A stretch of 64,000 nt of DNA from JBEDUK01 sp963781595 (lineage in GTDB: Bacteria; Actinomycetota; UBA4738), in the NCBI GenBank assembly GCA_963781595.1, contig CAWAGG010000006.1:1488001-1552000 (forward strand). Reading direction: 5' to 3'. A model generated the notes under the pieces. That model was not told the DNA's origin. It worked only from the letters and a program-made list of their open reading frames with translations, and ran no database searches. Of the stretch, positions 17,311 through 27,235 are shown piece after piece; position 1 is the stretch's first letter, and each line of letters opens with the position of its first letter. A program made the translations under genes and the position numbers.

Positions 17311-17885
17311 TGGCGTGCGCGCTCGCACGATCGGTCGTCCGGTTCGTCACCGGAGGGGTCCTGGTCGCGGTGAGCCTCGCCGCGGTCCGGCGTCCCGCGG
17401 TCACCGCGCGGGAGGAGCGCGCGTTCCGGGCGGCGAACGGAGCGCCCGACGTCTGGAGGGTCCCGGTCAGGAAGGTGATGCAGGCGGGGACGTTCGGCAC
17501 GGTGCCGGTGGCCGGCGCCGTGGCCTGGCTCGCCGGCCGGCGGCGCCTCGCGGTGTCCCTGGCCGCGGGCGGAACGACCGCATGGCTCCTGGCCAAGGCC
17601 GTGAAGCCGCTGGGAGGACGGCCTCGACCGGTGTCCCTGCTGGCGGACGTCCGCATCCGCGAACGGATCGCGGGCGGCCTCGGCTGGCCGTCCGGTCACG
17701 CGGCCGTCGCGACGACGCTCGCCGTGGTCGCGTCGCCGTGGCTGCCGTCATGGATCCGTCCGCTCCCGCCCGTGACCGTCGCTCTGGTCGGGTTCGGCAG
17801 GATGTACGTGGGTGCGCACCTCCCGTGGGACCTGGTGGGAGGGGCGGGCCTGGGCCTGATGGTCTCTGCGCTGGCCGACCCGTAG
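17310..17885 (+). CDS. PAP2-family membrane phosphatase
   Basis: The 191-residue membrane protein has the three PAP2 phosphatase motifs: KPLGGRPRP, GWPSGHA and RMYVGAHLPWDL. All catalytic residues (Arg, His, Arg, His, Asp) are present. The family removes phosphate from lipid phosphates such as phosphatidate or undecaprenyl pyrophosphate, with the active site facing outward. Start ATG 17310 overlaps the sugar dehydrogenase stop, so the two are probably translated together, although no functional link is obvious. Other PAP2 proteins occur at 28.6 and 30.0 kb. Confidence 0.9.
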   Translation: MACALARSVVRFVTGGVLVAVSLAAVRRPAVTAREERAFRAANGAPDVWRVPVRKVMQAGTFGTVPVAGAVAWLAGRRRLAVSLAAGGTTAWLLAKAVKPLGGRPRPVSLLADVRIRERIAGGLGWPSGHAAVATTLAVVASPWLPSWIRPLPPVTVALVGFGRMYVGAHLPWDLVGGAGLGLMVSALADP

Positions 17886-17899
17886 GTTCCGGCTCGGCC

Positions 17900-18424
17900 T
17901 CAGGCCCTCCGGCGCCGCGCGCTCAACAGGACGAACCCTCCGACGAGCAGGAGCCCGGCTCCGACCAGGCCCACCATGAGAGCTCCCGACCCGATCCCGG
18001 TGTTCGGCAGCGGCGTTCCACCACTGCCGCCGCCACCGCCACCGCCACCGCCACCGCCCCCGCCTCCGGCGAGGACCACGACGGTCCCGACCATCCCCTG
18101 GCCCTGGTGGTACTGGCAGTGGTACGCGAACGTGCCCGCGGACGAAAACGTGTGCGAGTAGCCCTGGCCGGGGTTCAGGTTCCCCGAATCGAACCCGGTC
18201 CCGGTCACGGTGTGGGGCGACTGTCCGTCGTTCGACCAGCTCACCGTGTCGCCGACGTTGATCGTGACGGTCTGCGGCGAGAAGTGGAAGTCGACCGCGC
18301 TCACGTGCGCGCCGGCGGCCAGCGCGCTCCCGCCTCCAACCAGCGTGAACAGGATCGCGGCAGCACCGGCGAGGAGCACGCGGGTCCCTCGGGATCGTCG
18401 CACCACAGGACGCTCCTTCCCCAT
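17900..18424 (-). CDS. Cell-wall-anchored cupredoxin (plastocyanin-like, LPxTG)
   Basis: The 174-residue product has a signal peptide (about 14-37), then one cupredoxin domain with copper ligands His 71, Cys 103, His 106 and Met 111 (SPHTVT; YHCQYHQGQGM). A run of glycines (about 120-136) forms a flexible linker. It ends in a complete sortase signal: LPNTG (139-143), a hydrophobic helix and RRRR. It should be a type 1 copper electron carrier covalently attached to the cell wall. The sortase gene is divergent, 149 bp away, suggesting an enzyme-substrate pair. The glycine codons form an obvious GCC-type trinucleotide run in the DNA. Confidence 0.93.
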   Translation of the reverse strand: MGKERPVVRRSRGTRVLLAGAAAILFTLVGGGSALAAGAHVSAVDFHFSPQTVTINVGDTVSWSNDGQSPHTVTGTGFDSGNLNPGQGYSHTFSSAGTFAYHCQYHQGQGMVGTVVVLAGGGGGGGGGGGGGGSGGTPLPNTGIGSGALMVGLVGAGLLLVGGFVLLSARRRRA

Positions 18425-18573
18425 CGGGGCTGGCTCTGTCGTCGATCGCGGCGGCGCTCCCAGCCCTTCCCCGGCGCCTCCGACCTCTGGGATACGATCG
18501 GCCCGATGGTGCGGATCCTGCCACGGGGCCCGGCGAGCGTGCCGAGCCCCTCGGCCGCACGGTTCTGGGGAGC

Positions 18574-19218
18574 ATGGTGAACGCGAACCGAGGCACCCGC
18601 GTGCGGCGTCTCCGATCCCGCCGGATCCGCCAGGGGATCGGTTCGTCGCTCGTCATCGCGGGGCTCATCCTGATGGGGACCGTCGCGTACCAGCTGTGGG
18701 GCACCGGGGTGGCGACGTCTCGCGCGCAGGCCCACTTCCGGGAGCAGATCGCCCGGTACGGGTTCCCCGTCCGGCCGTTCCCGGGCGGCGCGATCGGGTT
18801 CATCGACATCCCGCGGATCCACCTCGACATGGCGTTCGTCCAGGGCGTGGGCGCCGAGGCGCTCGCCGAGGGCCCGGGGCACTACCCGAGGACGCCGCTG
18901 CCCGGCTTCGGCGGGAACGTGGCGATCGCCGGACATCGCACGACCCATCTGCACCCGTTCTGGTCCCTGGATCGGGTGCGCGTCGGCGACCGGATCCTCG
19001 TGCAGACGCGCGCCGGGGCGTTCGTGTACCGGGTCGTCTGGACCCGGACCGTCGACCGCCACGACTGGTCGGTGATCGGGCAGACGGACGTGCCGTCGAT
19101 CACGCTGACGACCTGCACGCCGCGGTTCACCGGGCACGAACGGCTGGTCGTCCGCGCGGTCCAGGTCGCCGGGCCGGACCTGCGCGCCGCGCGAGAGGCG
19201 AGGACCGCGACGGCCTGA
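18574..19218 (+). CDS. Class E-like sortase
   Basis: The 214-residue sortase has an N-terminal membrane anchor (about 22-42) and a catalytic domain with His 121 (IAGHRTTH), Cys 181 (ITLTTC) and Arg 190. The TLTTC active-site form and the short length fit actinobacterial class E/D sortases. It should cleave LPxTG-like signals and attach the protein to the wall. The only visible substrate is the adjacent cupredoxin with LPNTG. ATG 18574 follows GGGGAGC closely. Confidence 0.93.
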   Translation: MVNANRGTRVRRLRSRRIRQGIGSSLVIAGLILMGTVAYQLWGTGVATSRAQAHFREQIARYGFPVRPFPGGAIGFIDIPRIHLDMAFVQGVGAEALAEGPGHYPRTPLPGFGGNVAIAGHRTTHLHPFWSLDRVRVGDRILVQTRAGAFVYRVVWTRTVDRHDWSVIGQTDVPSITLTTCTPRFTGHERLVVRAVQVAGPDLRAAREARTATA

Positions 19219-19283
19219 GTCTCCGTCGCCGCGCGTGCTGCGCGCGTGCGTCGCGGCCCCCCGCGAGCGCAGGCGGACCGGAC

Positions 19284-20500
19284 TCAGGCGCGCTTGCGGG
19301 GCAGATCGAGGAACGGCAGCGGCGCGACCATCGCCCGCACCCTGCCGCGGTGCGCCTCGACCGTCCACTCGACCCAGAGCTCGGTCCCCGGCGCGGCGGC
19401 CTTCGTCTCGACGGACGCCAGCCCGAGCATCTGCTTGAGGATCGGGCTCCACGCCGATGACGTCACCCTGCCCACCTGCCGGCCGCGTTCGTTGAAGACG
19501 GGCACGGGCTCGCGCGACGCGATCGGCGAGATGGCCGGCGACAGGCCCTGGCGCGCGAACGCCTCCTCGATCCCGGCCCACTCGAGGGTCAGGCCGGCCA
19601 GGCGTCGCGCCGGCCCGCCGGTCGCCTGTTCGGCCACCAAGCGCGCGCTTGCCGACGTAGTCGCGCCTTCGACAGCGACACGAGCCGGCCCAGGCCCAGC
19701 TCGAACGGCGAGTACGCCTGCTCGGGGATCACGGCGTGCCGGACGCTCGTGTAGTCGGCCTCGATCAGGATCAGGCCGGCTTCGACGCGGACGACGTCGA
19801 GCGCCAGGATCCCGGCCGGCCGGATGCCGAACGCTGCGCCGGCCGCGAACAGCGCGTCCCAGAGCTTCACGGCCTTGCCGGCGTCGACCCACAGCTCGTA
19901 GCCGAGGTCACCGGTGTACCCGGTCCGCGTGACGTCGAACGCCACCTTCGACGCGCCGCGCCCCGAGCCCTTGAGCGTGGCGGGACGGCCTCTGAAGTAC
20001 CGCAGATCCTCGAACGACTCGCCGGTCACGGCCTCCAGCAGCTGCCGGGACAGCGGGCCCTGGAGCGCGAGCGCGGCCGTCGCCTCCGTGGTCTCTTCGA
20101 TGCGCACGTCGAGCCCGGTCGCGTTCAGTCGGAACCACCGCAGCGACGGATCGGCCGCGGTCCAGCGGTACCGCGACTCCTCCAGGCGCGTGACGGTCCC
20201 GTCGTCGATCACCTTGCCGTGCTCGTCGCACCAGGGCGTGTAGAACACCTGCCCGGCGGCCTGCTTCGTCGCGTCACGGGTGATCACGCGGTCGACGAGG
20301 CGCGTCGCGTCCGGTCCGGAGACCTCGTACTTGAACAGCGGGGAGACGTCGATCACGGCGACCGCGTCCCGGATCGCGTTGTACTCGATGTCGGGCGCGT
20401 CGGCGTAGGAGCCCGCCGCCAAGTAGCCGGCCCACTCGCGCCAGACCATCTTCCGGTTCAGCGGCGCTTCCCGCTCGAAGAACGCCGTGCCCATGCTCAT
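19284..20500 (-). pseudogene. GcvT-family aminomethyltransferase, frameshifted near 19640-19675
   Basis: The first 280 codons from ATG 20500 give a GcvT/DmdA-type folate-binding protein (IEYNAIRDAVAVIDVSPLFKYEV, RTGYTGDLGYELWV, RPAGILALDVVRVEAGL, SPFELGLGRLVSLSK). The frame is then lost between about 19675 and 19640, where the expected KADYVGKRALVAEQ is only readable by switching frames. The C-terminal domain continues to a stop at 19284 (GRVTSSAWSPILKQMLGLASV, LPFLDLPRKRA). Everything else is intact, and the break lies in alternating GC, so a sequencing error is more likely than gene loss. The family transfers one-carbon groups to tetrahydrofolate; the substrate is not assignable. Confidence 0.8.
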
Positions 20501-20742
20501 CGCGGTCCGGTCTCCTCTCGCTCGGCATCGGGTGCAGACGCGCGCGACAGTATGTCACGGGGTCGGCACGCCCGCCTGCGATGCGTTCGGACGAAGGGCC
20601 CTGCCGCCGAACGTATCGCGGGTCGGGGTGCCTGTCCGCGCCGCCTGTTCGCCGTGTAGACTCCCGCGACGAACGTTCGCGCGCCGCCGCAGGGCCGCGC
20701 GCGGGGCCGGATCCGGCACTCCTGCCGAGCGAGGGACCAGGG

Positions 20743-22346
20743 ATGGCGAAGCGCTACGACGCGATCGTGATCGGCGGCGGCCACAACGGCCTGGTGAGCG
20801 CCGCCTACCTCGCGAAGGCCGGCTGGTCGACGCTGGTGCTGGAGCGCCGGCACGTGCTGGGCGGCGCCGCGGTCACCGAGGAGGTCTTCCCCGGGTTCCG
20901 GTTCAGCGTGTCCTCCTACGTCGTCTCGCTGCTGCGGCCCGAGATCATCCGCGAGCTGGACCTCCCGCGGCACGGGCTGGAGATCCTCCCGCTCGACGGC
21001 ACGTTCACGCCCCTGGACGGCGACTACCTGTGGCGCGTGAACGACCACGGCCGCTCGATGCGCGAGATCCGGCGCTGGTCCGCGACCGACGCCGAGGCCT
21101 ACGAGGAGTACGGCCAGCTGATGGTCGACATGGCGCGCTTCATCAAGCCGATCCTGTCGATCCTCCCGCCCGACCCCGGCAAGGTCGACCCGCGCGAGTG
21201 GCTGCCACTCGTGGGGCTGGCGAAGGCGTTCCGCGAGCTCCCCGAACGCCAGCAGGCCGTGTTCGTCGAGCTGATGACCATGAGCGCCGCCGACTTCCTG
21301 GAGCAGTGGTTCGAGACCGATCCGCTGAAAGCGACCATGTCCGCGTCGGGCATCATCGGGACCTATCCAGGGCGTTCGCTCGCCCGGGACCGCGTACGTG
21401 CTGCTGCATCACTACATGGGCGAGATCGACGGCGCGTTCCGCGCGTGGGGCATCCCGAAGGGCGGCACCGGCGGCATCTCGAACGCGATCGCCGGCGCCG
21501 CGCGCTCCCTGGGCGTGGAGATCCGGACCGAGGCCCCGGTGACGCGCGTGACCACCGACGGGCGACCGCGCGACCGGCGTGGTCCTGGAGGGCGGCGAGG
21601 AGATCGAGCGCCGGCGCGGTGCTGTCGAGCCTGGACGCCGAAGCAGACCTTCCTGCGGCTGGTCGAGCCGGGCGCGCTGCCCGAGGACTTCCGAGCGAGA
21701 GGTCGAGCGCTACAAGTTCCGCGGCTCCTCCGGGAAGGTGAACCTGGCGCTCGACGGCCTGCCGAGCTTCACGTGCCTCCCCGGCCCCGGCGAGCACCTG
21801 CGCGGCGCCATCTCGTTCTCGCCGTCGCTCGACTACATGGAGCAGGCGTACGACGACGCGAAGTACGGCCACCCCTCGCGCCGGCCGTACATCGACATGA
21901 TCATCCCGACGCTGGTCGACCCGTCGATGGCGCCGCCGGGCAAGCACATCATCTCGTGCTTCGTCCAGTACGCGCCGTACGAGCTGGACCGACGCTCGGC
22001 ACGTGGGACGACCAGCAAGGACGCGTTCGGCGAAGCCGTGCTCTCGACGATCGAGGAGCGGGCGCCGAACATCCGCGACCTGATCCTGCACATGCAGGTC
22101 CAGACGCCGCTCGACATCGAACAGCACCTTCGGACTCTCGGAGGGCAACATCTTCCAGGGCGAACTGTCCCTCGAGCAGCTGTTCTTCAACCGGCCGGTC
22201 CCCGGCTGGGCGCGATACCGGACCCCGGTCCGGAACCTGTGGCATGAACGGTTCGGCCGACGCACCCGGGCGGCGGGATCATGGGCGCGAACGGCCGCCT
22301 CGCCGCGCTGGAGGTCCTGAAGGACCGGAAGGGACGGGCGGCGTGA
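20743..22346 (+). pseudogene. Phytoene-dehydrogenase-like FAD oxidoreductase, several frameshifts
   Basis: From ATG 20743 the protein starts with an FAD-binding block (YDAIVIGGGHNGLVSAAYLAKAG) and continues as a carotenoid-desaturase-like NAD(P)/FAD oxidoreductase. The reading frame changes near 21370, 21560-21640, 21690, 21990, 22130 and 22250. Joined across frames, all family blocks are present in order: WGIPKGGTGGISNAIAGAA, KVNLALDGLPSFTCLPGPG, SPSLDYMEQAYDDAKYG, PGKHIISCFVQYAPYEL, and a terminal HPGGG/GANGRLAALEVL. Such a dense series of single-base breaks in otherwise conserved sequence suggests consensus errors. The next gene overlaps its stop as GTGA, a coupling that implies an intact native gene. 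The substrate is unknown. Confidence 0.8.
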
Positions 22347-23963
22347 GCTCGCCGGCGGGCGGCGGCAGCGGCGGGGCGTTCGACGCGATCGTGATCGGGG
22401 CCGGGCACAACGGCCTGGTCACCGCCGGGTACCTGTCGAAGGCGGGCCTGAAGACGCTCGTGCTGGAACGATCCGAGACGGTCGGCGGCGCCGCGATCAG
22501 CTCCGAGCTGGCGCCCGGTGTCCGCGTTCCCACCGTCGCGCACACCGTCGGGCGGCTTCGGCGCTCGGTCGTCCGCGACCTCGAGCTGTACCGGTACGGC
22601 CTGCACCTGATCCGCCCCGAGGTCCGGGCGTTCGCGCCGCAGCCCGACGGCGGCGCGGTGACGCTCTGGGCCGACGTCCAGCGCACCGCAGAGGGCCTGG
22701 CCGACCGGTCCGCCGCCGACGCCGCGGCGTACCCGGTGTTCGACAAGCGGATCCGTTCGCTCGCGAGCTTCCTCGCGTACCTCGCCGTCAGCACCCCGCC
22801 GGACATCAAGGCGCCGTCGATCACCGACGTGGTGATGGGCCTGAAGCTGGGGCGCGCGTTCCAGGGGATGGGCCCGAAGACGCGCCGCGAGGCGCTCCGC
22901 GCGCTGCCGATGGCGGTGGCCGACCTGGTCGGTGAGGCGTTCGAGACCGACGCGCTCCGCGGCGTGCTCGCCGCCCGCGGGGTGCAGTACACGGCGATCG
23001 GACCCTGGTCTGCGGGGACGGCGTCGGTATTCCTGTTCGACTCCGCCGGCCACGACGGCGGGGCGGCCGGGCAGACGACGTTCGCGCGCGGGGGCCCCGG
23101 CGCCCTGGCCGACGCCCTGGCCAGCGCCGTCCGCGGCCTCGGCGGCGAGATCCGGACCGGGGCGCAGGTCACCGCGATCACCGAGCGGGACGGCCGCGCC
23201 ACGGGCGTCGCGCTCGCCGACGGGCGAGGAGATCGCCGCGGGCATCGTCGTCTCGGGCACCGATCCGAAGCGGACCCTCACGCGGTTCGTCGACCCGGTC
23301 GTGCTCGGGCCGCACATGGTCTGGCGCGCCGGCAACATCCGGATGCCGGGCGTGGTGTCGAAGGTGAACCTGGTCCTGTCCAGCGTGCCCGCGTTCACGG
23401 CGGCCGACGGCGACGCGTCGAAGCTCGCCGGCCGGATCGTCATGACGCCGGGCATCGACGCGCTCGAGCGGGCGTTCGACGCGTCGAAGTACGGCCGCGT
23501 GAGCGACGAGCCGTTCCTGGAGGCCACGATCCCGTCGATCACCGACCCCACCCTGGCGCCCGAGGGCACGCACGTGATGAGCGTGATCGCCCAGTGGACC
23601 CCCTACCACCTGCGGGAAGGCGGATGGGACGGCGAACGCGACGCCCTCGGCGACCTGGTGCTCAAGACGCTCGAACGCTACGCGCCGGGCCTGTCCGACC
23701 TGGTCACCGCGCGCCAGGTGATCACACCGCTCGACCTCGAACGCGACCACGGTCTGACCGAGGGGGGCGCGCTGCACGGCGAACCCGGCCTCGATAAGTT
23801 CTTCGCGTGGCGCCCGCTCCTGGGGCACGCGCGCTACCGGCTCCCGGTGGACGGGCTCTACCTGTGTGGCTCCGGCGCGCACCCGGGCGGCGGCGTGACG
23901 GGCGGACCCGGAGCGAACGCCGCTCGCGAGATCCTTGCCGACCGGAAGAAGCGATCGGCCTAG
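22343..23963 (+). pseudogene. Second phytoene-dehydrogenase-like FAD oxidoreductase, one frameshift near 23222
   Basis: GTG 22343 overlaps the stop of the preceding paralogue. The N-terminal frame has FDAIVIGAGHNGLVTAGYLSKAG and runs to about 23220. One extra base in a GACGGGCGAGG context moves the frame, after which GEEIAAGIVVSGTDPKRTL through LYLCGSGAHPGGGVTGGPGANAAREIL completes the family C-terminus with its FAD-contact motif. It is a paralogue of the gene before it. The pair probably acts on related isoprenoid or polyunsaturated substrates, or as a heterodimer; this is inference. Native gene loss is unlikely because only one indel separates two perfect halves. Confidence 0.85.
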
Positions 23964-24544
23964 CGCTGGTCGGGCGCCGGTCCAGCCGGCTCGATCATGT
24001 CAGCCACGTCGACCGCGAATCCCGGCATGAACGGTGGCTCGAGCGGGTCTCCTCGTCCGAGGATGATGGGCGTTGGATAGCGCTCGCCCTCCAGGCGGTA
24101 CACCTCGATCCGTTCGGCATCGAGGTCGACGTACCAGTACTCGCCGACGCCGTACCGCTCGTACAGCTCACGTTTGCGAACCAGCTCCAAGCGTCGCGTC
24201 GACGGCGAGGCGACCTCGACCACGACATCCGGAGCCCCCCGGACGAACGGCAGCTCGACGCGATCGAGATGCGCACGCGTCACGAACAGCACATCGGGCT
24301 CGACCACGTCGCGGTCGGAGAGGTACACGTCCGTCGGCGCAGGGAGCACCTTGCCTCCGTGCGCCCTCGCGTACAGCATCAGCTCGGTCGTGAGGAAGGC
24401 GACCGCGTCCTGGTGACGCGTCGACGGCGCCGGGGTCACGATGAGCTCGCCCTCGATGAGCTCTCGTCGAACGTTGTCATCCGGGAAACGACGGAGGTCC
24501 TCGTAGGCGAGGCCGGTCGTCCCGTTCGCGGGCGCTGTCGCCAC
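23960..24544 (-). CDS. Uma2-family (DUF820) restriction-endonuclease-like protein
   Basis: The 194-residue protein starts at GTG 24544 behind AGAGGAGG. It matches the Uma2 family: YEDLRRFPDDNVRRELIEGELIVTPAPSTRHQ, EPDVLFV, VVVEVASPSTRRLEL, KRELYERYGVGEYWYVD. The E/D...EVxSPS...K pattern is the PD-(D/E)xK nuclease core. The family is abundant in cyanobacteria, Chloroflexi and actinobacteria, often in mobile or defence-rich DNA, but its physiological role is unproven. It converges on the FAD oxidoreductase with a 4-nt overlap. Confidence 0.88.
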   Translation of the reverse strand: MATAPANGTTGLAYEDLRRFPDDNVRRELIEGELIVTPAPSTRHQDAVAFLTTELMLYARAHGGKVLPAPTDVYLSDRDVVEPDVLFVTRAHLDRVELPFVRGAPDVVVEVASPSTRRLELVRKRELYERYGVGEYWYVDLDAERIEVYRLEGERYPTPIILGRGDPLEPPFMPGFAVDVADMIEPAGPAPDQR

Positions 24545-24640
24545 GGTGCGCGTCCTCCTCTCACGTTCGGAGGGTAGGGGGAGCCTACGACATGGCGCCC
24601 TTCCAAGGTCGTGTCGGCGCCCGCTGGGATAATCGGACGC

Positions 24641-25581
24641 GTGCTCGCGAACGACATCCTCGACGCCATCGGCGACACCCCCCTCGTCGGCATCCAGCGC
24701 TTGTCCCCCGTGCCCGGTGTGCGGCTGTGGGCGAAGCTCGAGGGCCAGAACCCCACCGGATCGGTCAAGGACCGGATCGCGCTGGCCATGATCGAGGATG
24801 CCGAGGCCCGTGGGCTGATCGGCGACGGGACCGTGATCCTCGAGCCCACCAGCGGGAACACCGGCATCGCGCTCGCCATGGTCTGCGCACGCAAGGGCTA
24901 CGAGCTGGTCTGCGCGATCCCCGAGAACGCCAGCGAGGAGCGCGTGGCGCTGCTCGAGATGTTCGGCGCGCAGGTCGTGTTCACCGACGCGGACAAGGGC
25001 ACGAACGGCGCGATCGAGGTCGCGCAGGCCCTGGCGAGGGACGCCGAAATACTTCATGCCGTTCCAGTACGGGAACCACGCGAACCCGCGCGCGCACTAC
25101 GAGGGCACCGGCGCCGAGATCGTGCGCGATCTTCCCGACCGTCACCCACTTCGTCGCGGGCCTGGGCACCGGCGGCACGCTCACCGGCGCCGGGCGCCGG
25201 CTGAAGGAGCACGACGCCGGCGTGAAGGTCATCGCCGCCGAGCCCGAGCTGGGCGAGCTCGTCTACGGCCTGCGTTCCCTGGACGACGGGTACGTCCCGC
25301 CGTGTTCGACGCGACCGTGCTCGACGGGAAGTTCCTGGTGATCGTCGGGCGACGCGCTGCGTGTCGACGCGCGAGCTGACTCGCGAAGGAGGGGATGTTC
25401 GCGGGGATCTCCTCGGGCGCCGTGCATCCACGCTGCCCGGCGGATCGCGGTCGAAGCTCGGAACGCGGCGACGTCGTGTGCCTGCTCGCGGACGGCGGCT
25501 GGAAGTACCTGTCGACGCGAGGCGTGGGCGCAGGACGAATCGCTCGCCGAGAAGTCGGTGGAGGAGACGCTCTGGTGGTGA
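24641..25581 (+). pseudogene. cysM: Cysteine synthase (CysM-type), multiple frameshifts
   Basis: From GTG 24641 the first 135 residues are a perfect cysteine-synthase N-terminus (DAIGDTPLVGIQRL, KLEGQNPTGSVKDRIA with the PLP lysine, EPTSGNTGIALAMVCARKGY). After about 25047 the remaining blocks appear in shifting frames: FMPFQYGNHANPRAHYEGTGAEI, THFVAGLGTGGTLTGAGRRLKEH, EPELGELVYGLRSLDDGYVPP, GISSGA, LADGGWKYLST. All family motifs survive, so I read this as error-rich consensus rather than decay. Its position before murI and rph, with mec and cysO upstream, indicates the CysO-dependent CysM rather than CysK. Enzymes of this type make cysteine from O-phosphoserine and CysO thiocarboxylate. Confidence 0.8.
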
Positions 25582-26450
25582 GCGCCGAGCGACCCGCGGC
25601 CCATCGGGGTGTTCGACTCCGGCATGGGCGGACTGACCGTCGTGCGGGCGATCATGGACGAGCTGCCCGCACGAGCCGATCGTGTACTTCGGCGACACCG
25701 GGCGGTACCCGTACGGGCCCCGTCCGCTGGACGAGATCCGCGGGCTTCGCCGTGCAGATCGCCGGCACCTCGTCGAGCAGGACGTGAAGCTGATGGTCGT
25801 GGCGTGCAACTCGGCCACGGCGGCGGCGCTCGACGAGGTCGCGGCCGAGGCCGATCCCGTCCCGGTCGATCGGCGGTGATCGAACCCGCCGTGCGATCGG
25901 CGGTCCGGGCACACACGGAACGGACGGGTCGGGCTGATCGGGACCGTCGCCACGGTGTCCAGCGGCGCGTACCAGCGCGCGTTCGCCGGCTGCACCCGAG
26001 CGTGACGTGACGCTGTTCGCGCAGGCGTGCCCGTCCTTCGTCGAGTTCGTCGAGCGGGGGGACACGACCAGCCCGGCGCTGCTGCGACGTCGCGCACCGG
26101 GTACCTCGCGCCGCTCCAGGCGGAGCGGCGTCGACACGCTGATCCTCGGCTGCACCCACTACCCGCTCCTGCGGGGCGCCATCCACCACGTCATGGGCGA
26201 CGGCGTGCTGCTGCTCTCGTCGGCCGAGGAGACCGCCGACGACGTCTACGAGAGCTCTCGCGCCTGGGCCTGCTCGCGACGGCGAGACCGCGCCCGAGCA
26301 CCGGTTCGTGTCCTCGGGTGAGCCCGGGCCTTCGCGGCGCTCGGGGCCCGGTTCCTGGGGCCCGAGCTCCAGGACGTCGGGTTCGTCTCGATGGATGGCC
26401 GGCCGAACGAGCGGCCGAACGCTCGGCATCGTGAGCCGCTTCGGCGGTAG
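25578..26450 (+). pseudogene. murI: Glutamate racemase, multiple frameshifts
   Basis: A GTG at 25578 overlaps the cysM stop. Reading across frames gives all glutamate racemase blocks in order: IGVFDSGMGGLTVVRAIMDELP, IVYFGDTGRYPYGPR, LMVVACNSATAAALDE with the first catalytic Cys, VGLIGTVATVSSGAYQRAF, ACPSFVEFVE, and DTLILGCTHYPLLRGAI with the second catalytic Cys. At least five single-base shifts interrupt the frame. The enzyme makes D-glutamate for peptidoglycan and is normally essential, which argues strongly that the shifts are artefacts. The exact stop is uncertain; I used the TAG at 26448. Confidence 0.8.
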
Positions 26451-26492
26451 CCTACGCGGACCGGACGGCGGACGAGGGAAAGGACGAAGCGG

Positions 26493-27235
26493 GTGCAGCT
26501 CGTGATCCTGGGTACCGGCGGGGGCTGGCCCCGTCCCCAGCGGCGCCGCCTGCGGCTACCTGCTGCGCCACGAGGGGTTCAACATCTGGCTCGACGCCGG
26601 GACCGGCACCATGGCCAAGCTCCAGGAGCACATCGAGCTGCTCGACGTCGACGCCGTGCTGATCTCGCACCGGCACTTCGACCACTTCCTCGACCTGTAC
26701 CCATACTTCCTGGCCCGCCTGGTACAGCGAGGAGCGCCACGGGCGGATCCCGCTCTACGCGCCGCCGGGGATGTTCGAGCACGCGCTCCAGCTCGAGGAG
26801 AGACCTCGGAGACGTCTTCGAGTCCCGCCCGGTCGAGCCGGGGACGGGCTTCGAGGTGGGCCCGTTCCGCAGTGCGCGACCGCGGCGATGTCGCACCCCG
26901 TGCCGACCCTCGGGATGCGGTTCGAGACCGAACGGCGCGGTGCTGTCGCCTACAGCGCGGACACCGGCCCGAGCGAGGAGATGGTCCGCCTCGTGCACGG
27001 GTCGCGACCTGCTGCTGTCCGAGGCGACCTGGCTCCAGCGGCCCGTCGGCGCGCCCGCATGCACATGACGGCGTCCGAGGCGGGGGAGCATGGACGCCGC
27101 GCCGAGGTCGGGCGGTTGATGCTCACGCACATCTGGCCGGCGCTCGACACGTCCGCAGCCGTCGAGGAAGCGGATCGAACCTTCAAGGACGGGGCGGTCG
27201 AGCTCGCGGAGCCCGGCCGGACGATCGAGCTGTGA
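26493..27235 (+). pseudogene. Metallo-beta-lactamase-fold hydrolase (Rv1339-like), frameshifted
   Basis: GTG 26493 begins MQLVILGTGGGWP. After a shift the MBL core reads GFNIWLDAGTGTMAKLQEHIELLDVDAVLISHRHFDHFLDLYPY, with the metal motif H-x-H-x-D-H. Later blocks TLGMRFETE, VAYSADTGPSEEMVRL and MLTHIWPALDT complete the fold in other frames, ending at 27235. In mycobacteria the gene between murI and rph encodes a metallo-beta-lactamase-fold enzyme of the cyclic-nucleotide phosphodiesterase type; position and motifs suggest the same family here. At least four indels are needed to restore it, as for its neighbours. Confidence 0.78.

Noticed and set aside
18011..18066. Tandem GCC-type triplets as a possible CRISPR or regulatory repeat
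   Set aside because: They are glycine codons of the cupredoxin linker, too short and uniform for an array, with no spacers.
24592..25341. Arg-rich ORF overlapping cysM in another frame
   Set aside because: It gains a real cysteine-synthase segment only where the cysM frame shifts into it; the first part is a shadow.
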